The notes: generated by a model from the sequence alone, not told the origin. Shown: positions 1-6,933, numbered from the stretch's first letter. The stretch is DNA of 7,906 nt from Chitinophagaceae bacterium (GCA_025455205.1 JALOMZ010000071.1:1-7906), one strand, 5' to 3'. Numbers and translations: made by a program.

Positions 1-29
1 CATCCAATAGAATTTAAACCACACCAACT

Positions 30-1088
30 ATGCTAAAAACTTTAAGGCAGGTCGCCAAAACACTGCTTACCGTTGCTTTCCTCGCCTCTTCCCTCATCGC
101 TTCAACCTGTTCAAGGGTTGTCTGGGTTTCTGCAAATGGTCAGGTTTTTGTAGGCCGCACACAGGATTGGACAGAAAAAGCCAATACCGCATTCCGGATG
201 TATCCCCGCGGAATAAAGCGAACCGGTGCCGTAAAAGACAACCCGCTTAGCTGGACCTCCAAATACGGAAGCCTGGTTCTGTCAATATATGACATAGGTA
301 CACACGAAGGCGTAAATGAAAAAGGATTGAGCGCACATGTACTATACCTGGCGGGAGATTGCGATTTTGGCCAACGCGACCCAAATCTCAAGGGAATTGG
401 TGTGTCACAATGGGCGCAGTACTTCCTCGACAATTTCGCATCGGTAGCAGAAGCCGTGGAAGCCCAGCAGTCGTCAACCTTTCAGATTGAACCACTCATA
501 TTGCCCAACGGCTTCCCTACCCTGGTGCATATTTCGCTGGAAGATAAATCGGGCAACTCCGCCGTCATTGAGTACATCGGCGGAAAGGCTAAGGTGTATA
601 ACGACAAACGTTTTACCGTGATGACCAATGAGCCAACTTACGACAAGCAAATCGAAAACCTGAAGCAGTATCGCAGCTTTGGCGGAGACAAGCCCCTGCC
701 TGGAGAACGCACCCCAATGGACCGCTTTGTACGCGCCGCCTATTATGCAGACAACCTGCCAACGCCTGCAAATAGTGCAGAAGGGGCGGCATATATGTTC
801 AGCGTCATCCGCAATGTATCGGTTCCTTTTGGCAAGCCCGACCCCCTGAAACCAAACGTTTCCAGCACCATCTTCCGAAGTGTGATTGATCTTACCGGTG
901 GCCGGTATTATTTCGAGAGCACCTATGCGCCCAATGTTGTTTGGATCGACTTCAGCAAACTCGACTTCAGCAAAGGCTTGCCCGAAAAAGAATTGCAGGT
1001 GGAGAAAGTGATTTTCTCGCTTAATGGCAATGTGTCTGGCAAACTTCAAACAGCCAAACCATTTGTATTCGGCAGGAATAAAGGTTGA
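30..1088 (+). CDS. Secreted choloylglycine hydrolase / penicillin V acylase family protein (linear amide C-N hydrolase)
   Basis: Ntn-hydrolase that cleaves a linear amide bond; known family substrates are conjugated bile salts, penicillin V and N-acyl-homoserine lactones. The 352-residue product begins with a signal peptide (about residues 1-26) that ends just before Cys27, the expected N-terminal nucleophile. Arg43 and Asp46 follow at the family spacing (Cys+16, Cys+19; compare Cys2/Arg18/Asp21 of the Clostridium enzyme). Asn200 in MTNEPTY lies 173 residues after the Cys, exactly as Asn175 does in that enzyme, and the RFVR motif at 232-235 supplies the last conserved Arg. An NEKGL motif is at 96-100. 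At the position that is Asn82 in bile salt hydrolases, my alignment places Tyr106 (LYLAG), as in penicillin V acylases. The stretch between Asn200 and RFVR is about 20 residues shorter than in Gram-positive enzymes. Export to the periplasm is expected. The ATG start follows an A-rich leader with no Shine-Dalgarno. The family is certain; the substrate is not. Confidence 0.93.
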   Translation: MLKTLRQVAKTLLTVAFLASSLIASTCSRVVWVSANGQVFVGRTQDWTEKANTAFRMYPRGIKRTGAVKDNPLSWTSKYGSLVLSIYDIGTHEGVNEKGLSAHVLYLAGDCDFGQRDPNLKGIGVSQWAQYFLDNFASVAEAVEAQQSSTFQIEPLILPNGFPTLVHISLEDKSGNSAVIEYIGGKAKVYNDKRFTVMTNEPTYDKQIENLKQYRSFGGDKPLPGERTPMDRFVRAAYYADNLPTPANSAEGAAYMFSVIRNVSVPFGKPDPLKPNVSSTIFRSVIDLTGGRYYFESTYAPNVVWIDFSKLDFSKGLPEKELQVEKVIFSLNGNVSGKLQTAKPFVFGRNKG

Positions 1089-1301
1089 AATCAAAAACCT
1101 TCCCCCATTGCGGCGTCATGTGTTCCCGTCCCCTCAGGTAGAAATACAGGATCAAAACCACGAATTGGCCTGATATGTCTGTTGATCCCCGGCTGACAAG
1201 GGCAAGGAGCGCAGTTGGTCAACATGCCAAATGGGATACGCACATTGAGGTAAAAAAACCGGATCAACAATTCAGGAACGACCTATTGTATAGCTCAAAC
1301 G

Positions 1302-1877
1302 ATGAATACCAAATACCTTTTCATTTGGTTGTTTTGTATTATGGCCGGCAAAGCCACACAGGCCCAGCAAGTAAGCGACACCACCCATGTTTCGCTTTCT
1401 CTGAAAGGATCACACCGCCTTACCCTTGGCCTTGGCCATACCCATCTTTCACAGGGTGAAATTGAAGGCCGTACCGAATGGTTGCCGATTGCTTCATGGA
1501 CACTGAACTATGATTACTGGCTAAGTAATAAATGGGCCATTGGTTTACAAAACGACCTGATCCTGGAAACCTTCATTGTGAAGCATGATGGCGATAAAGA
1601 ACTGGAGCGCAAAAATCCCTGGGCCATGGTGCCGGTTGGCATGTACAAGTTTGGCAAACATTGGACCGCCATCGGTGGCGTGGGCGCCGAGTTTTCGGAA
1701 GGCCATACCCTGGCCCTTACCAGGCTAGGCTTCGAATATGGCTGGCATTTGCCCAATCATTTCGAAGCGGGCCTTGCTGCGGTGTGGGATAATAAATGGG
1801 GTTATTACAATAGCTGGGGATTGGCTTTTACTTTCAGCAAACTATGGCCTAAACACACCCGGCAATTTATCCGATAA
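1302..1877 (+). CDS. Exported hypothetical protein, probable small outer-membrane beta-barrel
   Basis: I do not recognise a named family. The 191-residue product starts with a clear signal peptide, MNTKYLFIWLFCIMAG, with probable cleavage near ATQAQ (about residue 22). The mature part is rich in Gly, Trp, Tyr and Phe and shows alternating hydrophobic/polar stretches typical of amphipathic beta strands, for example at about 35-45 (LTLGLGH), 60-80 (SWTLNYDYW...WAIGLQ), 110-130, 135-155 (TRLGFEYGWHL) and 165-182 (YYNSWGLAFTF). There are no internal hydrophobic helices, which favours an outer membrane or periplasmic location. The ATG at 1302 is the natural start, because the signal sequence begins there. 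It lies 213 bp downstream of the acylase on the same strand, too far to assume cotranscription. An overlapping reading frame from 1175 to 1459 is a chance frame. The exported nature is well supported; the barrel topology is inferred from composition and the function is unknown. Confidence 0.8.
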   Translation: MNTKYLFIWLFCIMAGKATQAQQVSDTTHVSLSLKGSHRLTLGLGHTHLSQGEIEGRTEWLPIASWTLNYDYWLSNKWAIGLQNDLILETFIVKHDGDKELERKNPWAMVPVGMYKFGKHWTAIGGVGAEFSEGHTLALTRLGFEYGWHLPNHFEAGLAAVWDNKWGYYNSWGLAFTFSKLWPKHTRQFIR

Positions 1878-1883
1878 AATTGC
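1862..1883. repeat. AT-rich inverted repeat across the stop codon of the barrel-like gene
   Basis: GCAATTTATC (1862-1871) is mirrored by GATAAAATTGC (1873-1883), giving a near-perfect palindrome with one bulged base. The TAA stop of the upstream gene (1875-1877) lies inside the right arm. As RNA it could form an AU-rich hairpin that protects the 3' end or weakly assists termination. It lacks the GC-rich stem and trailing U run of a strong intrinsic terminator, so the role is open. Confidence 0.3.
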
Positions 1884-2373
1884 TCACCAGAACAGCCACT
1901 CACACATCTTTCAGTGAATAGAACCAAAAGGCATGCACGGCAAGTACCCGGCGGGGATTTGGCTGCATATATGATTACTGGTCAACCTGCCAATGAACAA
2001 TAACCAGGTGGCCCATCCGGAGAGGAGGCATTTTCTGATCATAGGAAATAAGGAATTGATCAAAAACACGCTCCAGGGGGTTGCTCATTTCGACGTCACT
2101 CAGTGAGCACATTTCCTGATGTTGTTATAATGATCCACACTTGTCAATGAAACCATCCTGTAACCAACAGGGCCCAAGAAAGGCACCAGTACAAGAAGGA
2201 AAATAAGAAAGCCTTATTAACGGAACAACGTGTTAGTCTACTAACCCCAGCAAGCCCTTTCATTTGTAGCTTTCGACAGGCTCAGGCTGACAGCTGCCTA
2301 TCATGTTGAGCTTGTTGAAACACAGACAGGAAGCGGGCTGTAGCCGAATCACTTGTTCCAATAACACAATGCG
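1878..2373. other. 496-bp intergenic region between converging genes, no convincing gene
   Basis: This gap separates the + strand barrel-like gene from the - strand surface protein. It is visibly more AT-rich than the genes to its right. The only clear structure is the inverted repeat at 2271-2320. One short open frame (1993-2106, 37 codons, MNNNQVAHPE...) reads plausibly as protein, but it has no recognisable signal or ribosome binding site. Stops are frequent in the other frames. No tRNA, terminator with a U run, or mobile element end was seen. Confidence 0.6.
2271..2320. repeat. REP-like imperfect inverted repeat (hairpin) between converging genes
   Basis: The left arm TTTCGACAGGCTCAGGCTGA (2271-2290) and right arm TCATGTTGAGCTTGTTGAAA (2301-2320) are reverse complements at 15 of 20 positions. 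Three of the five mismatches become G-U pairs in the RNA of this strand. The 10-nt spacer contains CAGCTG. The arm core (TCGACA-GCTCAGG / GTTGAGCTTGT-GAA) resembles a short palindromic repeat I recall as dispersed between genes in several bacterial genomes, including Bacteroidota. It lies about 54 bp past the stop of the surface-protein gene and almost 400 bp past the barrel-like gene. A transcript-end hairpin or a REP/MITE-type element are both possible. The hairpin is seen directly; the family assignment is from memory. Confidence 0.65.
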
Positions 2374-4872
2374 TTACCGGATCAGCACGGTAGTGCCCTT
2401 CTTGGAAATGATGGAACCATCGAGCCCTACGCCTTCCACCATCCACACCAGGGTTTGCGCAGCCTGCAATACACCATTGATGCGCCCATCCCATCCCGGC
2501 TTTTCCGAACGCGCTTCGTATAATACCTGCCCCCAGCGGTTGAACACCCTGAAATGCCTGATCTCGGCCACGCCCATGGGCACAGGGCGCAGCCAGTCGT
2601 TCAGCCCGTCACCATTGGGTGTGAAGCCCGTGGGCACATGTATATCGGCGCGTTCTACCAGTTGCACCAGCAGGCTGTCTACCGTTACACATCCGCCTTC
2701 ACTCATCTGCACAATGGTATAATCCTGGTCCGTTGTCCCCTTGAACACAGGCTTGAGTATGTTCGGATCGCTCAACTGTGTGGCAGGCTGCCATTGCACA
2801 GATACGCCCACCCTTCGGGCTTCCAATGTCAGTGGCACACCTTTCACAGCAAAGGCCGTGGTGTAGCGCCTGGCCGCCTGCGGACTTTCCACCCGCAGTG
2901 TGCGGGTGAGGATTTGCTGTGGCTGCGGGCACTGGTCACTGCTCACCGCAAGGGTGATGGTTACAGGCCCCGGCGAGGTAAATACCTGTACCGCGGGAAC
3001 CCTTTGATCAGAGATGAACCCCGTACTGTATCGCCAGGCATAGCGAACCGGGGAACCGATATTATCGAGGGTGCGGTTTATCGGCGCAAAGGGCAGGTTG
3101 GTGCAGGCAGCCACCGCGTCAAAGGCCGGCACCGGGTTGGGGTATACGGTCACCGGCAGCTCCAGGCTGTCGGCACACACCTCGCTGGAACTGACCACCA
3201 GTTTGACCGCATAGGTACCGGCCGCCGCGAAGCTGAAGGCTGGCTGCCGGTCGGTGGAAATACCCGCACCGCCAAAATCCCAATGATATTGCATGGTACC
3301 CACCTGGTTGGTGCTCCCATTGGCAAACGAAAACCGGTTACCCACCAGGCATTGCGCAGCGTTATTGGCGCTGAAATCGGCCTTGGGAATGGAGGAAATA
3401 TTCACCGGCTGGTCGGGGGTGGTGGCGGTACAACCATCCATATCCTTCAACCAGGCGGCATACACGCCGGTTTCGGATACCCGGAAGCGGCGCAGGGTTT
3501 CACCCGGTATGGGCTGTCCATTCCGGAACCACCGGATAGAATCGGTGGCGGCCACCTGCAGTATGGCGCTGTCGCTGCTGCCAATGCAATATTGTGCACG
3601 GCCCAGCACCTCCAGGCTATTGGCCAGGTTGCTGGCTTTTACCCGAACGGTATCGGTATCCACGCATCCGCCGCCCGGGCTTTTCACCGTAAGCACATAA
3701 TCGGTGGTTTGGGGGGGAATGGCAATGGGATTTCCTGTTCGCGCATTCGACAGGCCCACCGCAGGACTCCAGCTGTAATCCAGCCCGGCCCTCGGCGAAC
3801 TGCCAATGCGCACAGGGGCGCCGTTGCACGACAGGGTGTCGCTGCCTGCATCGGCGGTTAAATTGAGGTTGGCCTGCAGGCGCGCCGTAAGGGTCTGCGG
3901 ACAGCCGTATCCATCATAAGGAACAAGCTGCACGTTCATGGTGGTGCCCGGAGGCGGGGGCGGCCGCAGGGTGATGGACTGACCTGTGCCCAGCTGCCGG
4001 CTCATGTCGGCATTGAACCAGGTATATCGCTGAAACCCAAAAGGCGCCGATACCGTTACCTCTTCATCCAGCGGGCAGAAGGATGCACCGGTAAACTCGC
4101 CGCTGCAATCGGAATCCACATCAATGTAGGCATATCCAAAATGCCGGCGGAAGGTGCAGTCGCCGGTACGAAAGGTGAGCCGTATGGTCTTGCCGGCATT
4201 GCCATCCAGGTTGATGGTCACCGGCGTCCAGTCCTTGCACCAAATGGGGGTGTTGCTTACCTCAATGGGCGACTGGAAAAACCCGGGCAGCGAACTGCCG
4301 AACGGAATGAAGCTGAACGAAGCGCAATCGATCTTGCTGTTGGTGCTGAGATTGGTAATCTCTATCTCCATGCGTGGCTGCTCGTAGATCTGGTGGTTGG
4401 GATCCTGAAACACCACGGCGTAGTAATACACGAGGCTGTAGGTATTGCGGTTGGCCGGTATGGTGAACTCGTAGGAAATGGCTTCACCCTCACCCCCGCC
4501 CATATCATTGCCCAAACGGATGGAATAGGCGCTGCCGTTGGGGCTTTTCATGGGGAAGTTGCCATAGGGATCAAGCCCGGCACTGGCTGCCGCAATAATG
4601 GTATGCCGGCCATCCACCGGGCCGCCCGACTCGGTGAGGTTGAAAACGTTCACCCCGCCCTGGTTCACCACGTTGCCGGTGTAGCAGGTCCAGCCAGTGA
4701 AACTACCGTTTTCGAAATCGATATTGGGCGGACAGGTTTGGGCATTCCCCCGCAGGCTGGCCAGCAGCACCGGCAGCAACACAGCATACCGGAGCACCAG
4801 GCAGCCAGGCAGGCATACCCTGCACCCATAGGCCAAACACCTCCACCCTCCTTTTCGGAAAATAAAACCCAC
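2374..4872 (-). CDS. Large secreted surface protein with Ig/PKD-like repeats and a C-terminal gliding-motility/type IX (CHU_C) sorting domain
   Basis: An 832-residue exported protein probably delivered by the type IX secretion system and attached to the cell surface or released. Residues 1-45 form a signal sequence whose hydrophobic core (VLRYAVLLPVLLASL) ends at NAQ. Residues 46-255 resemble the N-terminal beta-sandwich found in such proteins (CPPNIDFENGSFTGWTC). Pro-rich RPPPPPG follows near 303, then Ig-like repeats (AGSDTLSCNG..., YSWSPAVGLS...), a PKD domain at about 497-578 (YHWDFGGAG, AGTYAVKLVV) and a further PKD-like unit. The last 88 residues (from about 744) are a textbook CHU_C domain: TGFTPNGDGLNDW, FRVFNRWGQVLYE, GWDGRINGV, ending in TTVLIR. 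No catalytic domain is visible, so adhesion or matrix binding is likely. The start is uncertain: the longest frame begins with GTG at 4872, and a TTG at 4836 preceded by GGAGG keeps the whole signal peptide. It is transcribed divergently from the tetR operon. Confidence 0.9.
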   Translation of the reverse strand: MGFIFRKGGWRCLAYGCRVCLPGCLVLRYAVLLPVLLASLRGNAQTCPPNIDFENGSFTGWTCYTGNVVNQGGVNVFNLTESGGPVDGRHTIIAAASAGLDPYGNFPMKSPNGSAYSIRLGNDMGGGEGEAISYEFTIPANRNTYSLVYYYAVVFQDPNHQIYEQPRMEIEITNLSTNSKIDCASFSFIPFGSSLPGFFQSPIEVSNTPIWCKDWTPVTINLDGNAGKTIRLTFRTGDCTFRRHFGYAYIDVDSDCSGEFTGASFCPLDEEVTVSAPFGFQRYTWFNADMSRQLGTGQSITLRPPPPPGTTMNVQLVPYDGYGCPQTLTARLQANLNLTADAGSDTLSCNGAPVRIGSSPRAGLDYSWSPAVGLSNARTGNPIAIPPQTTDYVLTVKSPGGGCVDTDTVRVKASNLANSLEVLGRAQYCIGSSDSAILQVAATDSIRWFRNGQPIPGETLRRFRVSETGVYAAWLKDMDGCTATTPDQPVNISSIPKADFSANNAAQCLVGNRFSFANGSTNQVGTMQYHWDFGGAGISTDRQPAFSFAAAGTYAVKLVVSSSEVCADSLELPVTVYPNPVPAFDAVAACTNLPFAPINRTLDNIGSPVRYAWRYSTGFISDQRVPAVQVFTSPGPVTITLAVSSDQCPQPQQILTRTLRVESPQAARRYTTAFAVKGVPLTLEARRVGVSVQWQPATQLSDPNILKPVFKGTTDQDYTIVQMSEGGCVTVDSLLVQLVERADIHVPTGFTPNGDGLNDWLRPVPMGVAEIRHFRVFNRWGQVLYEARSEKPGWDGRINGVLQAAQTLVWMVEGVGLDGSIISKKGTTVLIR

Positions 4873-4978
4873 TGTTGAAAATACCCGTTTCCATAAATAT
4901 AATCATTGCCTCACATTCAGGGTATACCTGTGGAACGCCTTGTTATCGCGGAAGACCAGAAAAAAACACAATGAGGTC

Positions 4979-5008
4979 TTGTACAGGAAAAAACAGCCCT
5001 TATCTTTG
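4979..5008 (+). promoter_or_regulatory. Bacteroidota-type promoter of the tetR-efflux operon
   Basis: TTG at 4979-4981 (-33 element) is followed after exactly 19 bp by TATCTTTG at 5001-5008, a full match to the Bacteroidota -7 consensus TAnnTTTG. Transcription would start near 5012-5015, leaving a leader of only about 20 nt before the repressor ATG at 5033. The position explains why the longer upstream reading frame from 4940 is not the real start. Confidence 0.75.
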
Positions 5009-5010
5009 TA

Positions 5011-5028
5011 TTTAACCAAATGGTTAAA
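5011..5028. promoter_or_regulatory. Palindromic operator, probable binding site of the adjacent TetR repressor
   Basis: TTTAACCA-AA-TGGTTAAA is a perfect inverted repeat with 8-bp arms and a 2-bp centre. It starts 2 bp after the -7 element and covers the predicted transcription start and short leader. TetR-family dimers commonly bind such palindromes next to their own gene. Repressor bound here would block RNA polymerase, giving autoregulation of the whole operon. The palindrome is seen directly; the identity of the binder is inferred from position. Confidence 0.75.
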
Positions 5029-5032
5029 CTAT

Positions 5033-5653
5033 ATGGATAACACTCTTGTCAGCGACCAAAGCACCGAGCAACGTATCCTCGAAGCGGCCCGCCGGGTATT
5101 TGTGGTGAAAGGCTTTGCCGGAGCGCGCATGCAGGAGATTGCCGATGCAGCGGGCATCAACAAGGCGCTGTTGCACTATTATTTCCGCAGCAAGGAGAAG
5201 CTGTTTGAGCAGATCTTCCGCGAAGCCTTCGGCCGGCTGCTTCCCGGTCTGGCAGAGATCTTCAGCCGCCCCCTGCCCTTTTTCCGGAAAATAGAGTTGT
5301 TCACCGAAACCTATATCTCCCTCGTGATTGAGCAACCCTACCTACCCGTATTTGTTTTGAGTGAAATGCACCGCAATCCCGATGATTTCTTCCAGAAGCA
5401 CATCCAGCCCGAGATGCTGGCCAGTATCCGCCAGATAGGCCGCCAGTTTGCCGAAGCTGCGCAGGAGGGCCTGATACGTCCCATTGACCCGCGGCAGCTG
5501 ATGCTGAACATCATGAGTCTCTGCGTATTCCCCTTTGTGGGACGCCCCATGCTGCAGCGCATGATGCAGGTGAACGATACGGAATACCAGCAACTTATGG
5601 AAGCGCGCAGGCAATCTGTGAGCGCTTTTATCATCCAGGCCATACAACCCTGA
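5033..5653 (+). CDS. TetR/AcrR-family transcriptional repressor of the adjacent efflux operon
   Basis: A 206-residue DNA-binding regulator. The N-terminal TetR domain is clear: EQRILEAARRVFVVKGF (12-28), a helix-turn-helix at about 32-52 (RMQEIADAAGINKALLHYYF), then the usual RSKEKLFEQIF. The remaining residues form the all-helical ligand-binding and dimerisation domain, which is variable and does not reveal the ligand. The length is normal for the family. I chose ATG 5033 (MDNTLVSDQ) because the promoter and operator lie immediately upstream, inside what a longer frame from a TTG at 4940 would translate; the extra 31 residues (Lys/Arg-rich, then LYLTKWLNY) are not family-like. It lies first in the operon, 11 bp before the TolC-family gene, which fits a repressor that senses an exported compound and relieves its own and the pump's repression. 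Confidence 0.92.
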   Translation: MDNTLVSDQSTEQRILEAARRVFVVKGFAGARMQEIADAAGINKALLHYYFRSKEKLFEQIFREAFGRLLPGLAEIFSRPLPFFRKIELFTETYISLVIEQPYLPVFVLSEMHRNPDDFFQKHIQPEMLASIRQIGRQFAEAAQEGLIRPIDPRQLMLNIMSLCVFPFVGRPMLQRMMQVNDTEYQQLMEARRQSVSAFIIQAIQP

Positions 5654-5664
5654 AATGCCCAGCC

Positions 5665-6933
5665 ATGATCAAAAACATTCTTATCGTCCTGCTTTGCTTT
5701 TTGACACTGCCCTCTTCCGCGCAGTCTGGCGAGGCAATCACACTGGAACAGGTGCAGCAGTGGGCCGCTGCCCATTTCCCCCTGCTCAAGCAGAAAGCCC
5801 TGGCCCGCCAGGCTTCCCTGGCCAGTAACAGCATCACCGGCAACAACTACCTGCCACAGCTCTCCCTCAATGCCCAGGCCACCTGGCAGAGTGCCGTAAC
5901 CGAGGTGCCGGTGCGCATTCCGGGCCTCGCATTCGATCCACTGGCGAAGGATCAATATCGAGCCGTGCTCGACCTCAATCAGCTGGTATACGATGGCGGC
6001 CTCACCCGTCAGCAGAAGATCATGAATGAGCTGCAGGCCCTGCTGAAAGAAGAGGAAGTGAATGTGGCCCTGCACCAGCTGCGCGAAAAGATCAATGGCC
6101 TCTACCTCAACGTGCTCCTGCTGGATGCCCAACGGCAACAGAACGCCCTGGTGATGGCCGACCTGGATGCAGGCTTGCGGAAGGTGGAAGCCCAGGTACA
6201 GCAGGGCACGGCCTATCGCAGCAACCTGGCCCTGCTGAAATCGGAATGGCTGAAAGCCCGGCAGCGCGATATTGAGCTGGCTGCTGATCGTGAAGGCCTG
6301 CTGCAGGTGATGAGCGAATTCACCGGCCAGTCGCTGCCCGCTACCGCCCGGCTGATTACACCGGCCCCACCGGCACTGCCCATGATGACAGATATCACCC
6401 GCCCCGAACTGCAGTACTACCAGCTGCGCGACAGCCTGGCCCGGCAGCAGGGCATGATGGTGGATGGCAGACTAAGGCCCCGCGTGAGCCTCTTTGCCAA
6501 TGGCGGATACGGACGTCCCGGCCTCGATATGCTGAAGAATGAATTCGCTCCGTTTGTTACCACCGGCGTGCGGTTCCAATGGGCGCTCAATAATTTCTAC
6601 AACAGCCGACGCGAACATGAACTGTCGGAGATCACCCGCCGCGACGTGCAGGCCCAGCAGGAGAACTTCCTGATGAACACCCGGGCACAGCTGAAACAGC
6701 AGGCATCACGCATCAGCCAGCTCCAACAATTGCTGGCCACCGATCAGGAGATCATTCCCCTGAAAACACAGGTGAAGGAAGCCGCTGCCGTGCAACTCGA
6801 GCATGGCGTCATCACTGCTTCGGATTACCTGCGCGAAGTGCATGCCGAAGACCAGGCCCGCCAGGCACAAATACTCCACCAGCTGCAATGGCTGCAGGCC
6901 ATGCTCAACTATACCACCACCGCCGGAAAATAA
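5665..6933 (+). CDS. TolC-family outer membrane efflux protein
   Basis: Outer membrane channel of a tripartite exporter: a trimer with a beta-barrel in the outer membrane and a long periplasmic alpha-helical tunnel. The 422-residue product has a signal peptide (MIKNILIVLLCFLTLPSSAQ, about 1-20), followed by the typical opening of the family (ITLEQVQQWAAAHFPLLKQKALARQ). Two OEP repeats follow, about 24-215 and 225-418. Both are dominated by long Gln/Glu/Leu-rich helices, with short strand segments such as YLPQLSLNAQATW (about 62-74) and RPRVSLFANGGYGRPG. The C-terminal helix carries EHGVITASDYLREVHAEDQARQ, the usual last-helix pattern. Length is normal for the family. It lies 11 bp after the repressor stop and directly before the adaptor gene, with no promoter or terminator between, so a single transcript is expected. 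The substrate cannot be read from the sequence. Confidence 0.93.
   Translation: MIKNILIVLLCFLTLPSSAQSGEAITLEQVQQWAAAHFPLLKQKALARQASLASNSITGNNYLPQLSLNAQATWQSAVTEVPVRIPGLAFDPLAKDQYRAVLDLNQLVYDGGLTRQQKIMNELQALLKEEEVNVALHQLREKINGLYLNVLLLDAQRQQNALVMADLDAGLRKVEAQVQQGTAYRSNLALLKSEWLKARQRDIELAADREGLLQVMSEFTGQSLPATARLITPAPPALPMMTDITRPELQYYQLRDSLARQQGMMVDGRLRPRVSLFANGGYGRPGLDMLKNEFAPFVTTGVRFQWALNNFYNSRREHELSEITRRDVQAQQENFLMNTRAQLKQQASRISQLQQLLATDQEIIPLKTQVKEAAAVQLEHGVITASDYLREVHAEDQARQAQILHQLQWLQAMLNYTTTAGK

Noticed and set aside
1081..1101. AAGGTT...AACCTT inverted repeat at the acylase stop codon as a terminator
   Set aside because: The arms are only 6 bp with a 9-nt loop and no U run follows, so it is too weak to call.
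1091..1225. A 44-codon - strand open frame (MLTNCAPCPCQPG...) opposite the gap after the acylase
   Set aside because: It overlaps a + strand open frame of similar length (from 1175), has no start-site signal and matches no family I know. It is most likely chance, although a database search of the peptide would settle it.
2554..3861. Long + strand open frame (435 codons) opposite the surface-protein gene
   Set aside because: It is antisense to a protein with clear PKD and CHU_C domains. Its composition is rich in Gly, His and Arg with no domain, as expected for the complement of GC-rich coding sequence.
4894..4901. TATATTTA on the - strand as a -7 element for the surface-protein gene
   Set aside because: It misses the final G of TAnnTTTG and no TTG lies at the required distance upstream, so the promoter of this gene was not called.
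5020..5040. Six-codon upstream frame MVKLYG overlapping the tetR start, as a leader peptide
   Set aside because: The ATG falls inside the operator palindrome by composition. There is no ribosome binding site or attenuator structure, so a chance ORF is more likely.
5338..6138. - strand open frame (266 codons) spanning the tetR/TolC junction
   Set aside because: It lies antisense to two well-supported genes and shows no family motif.
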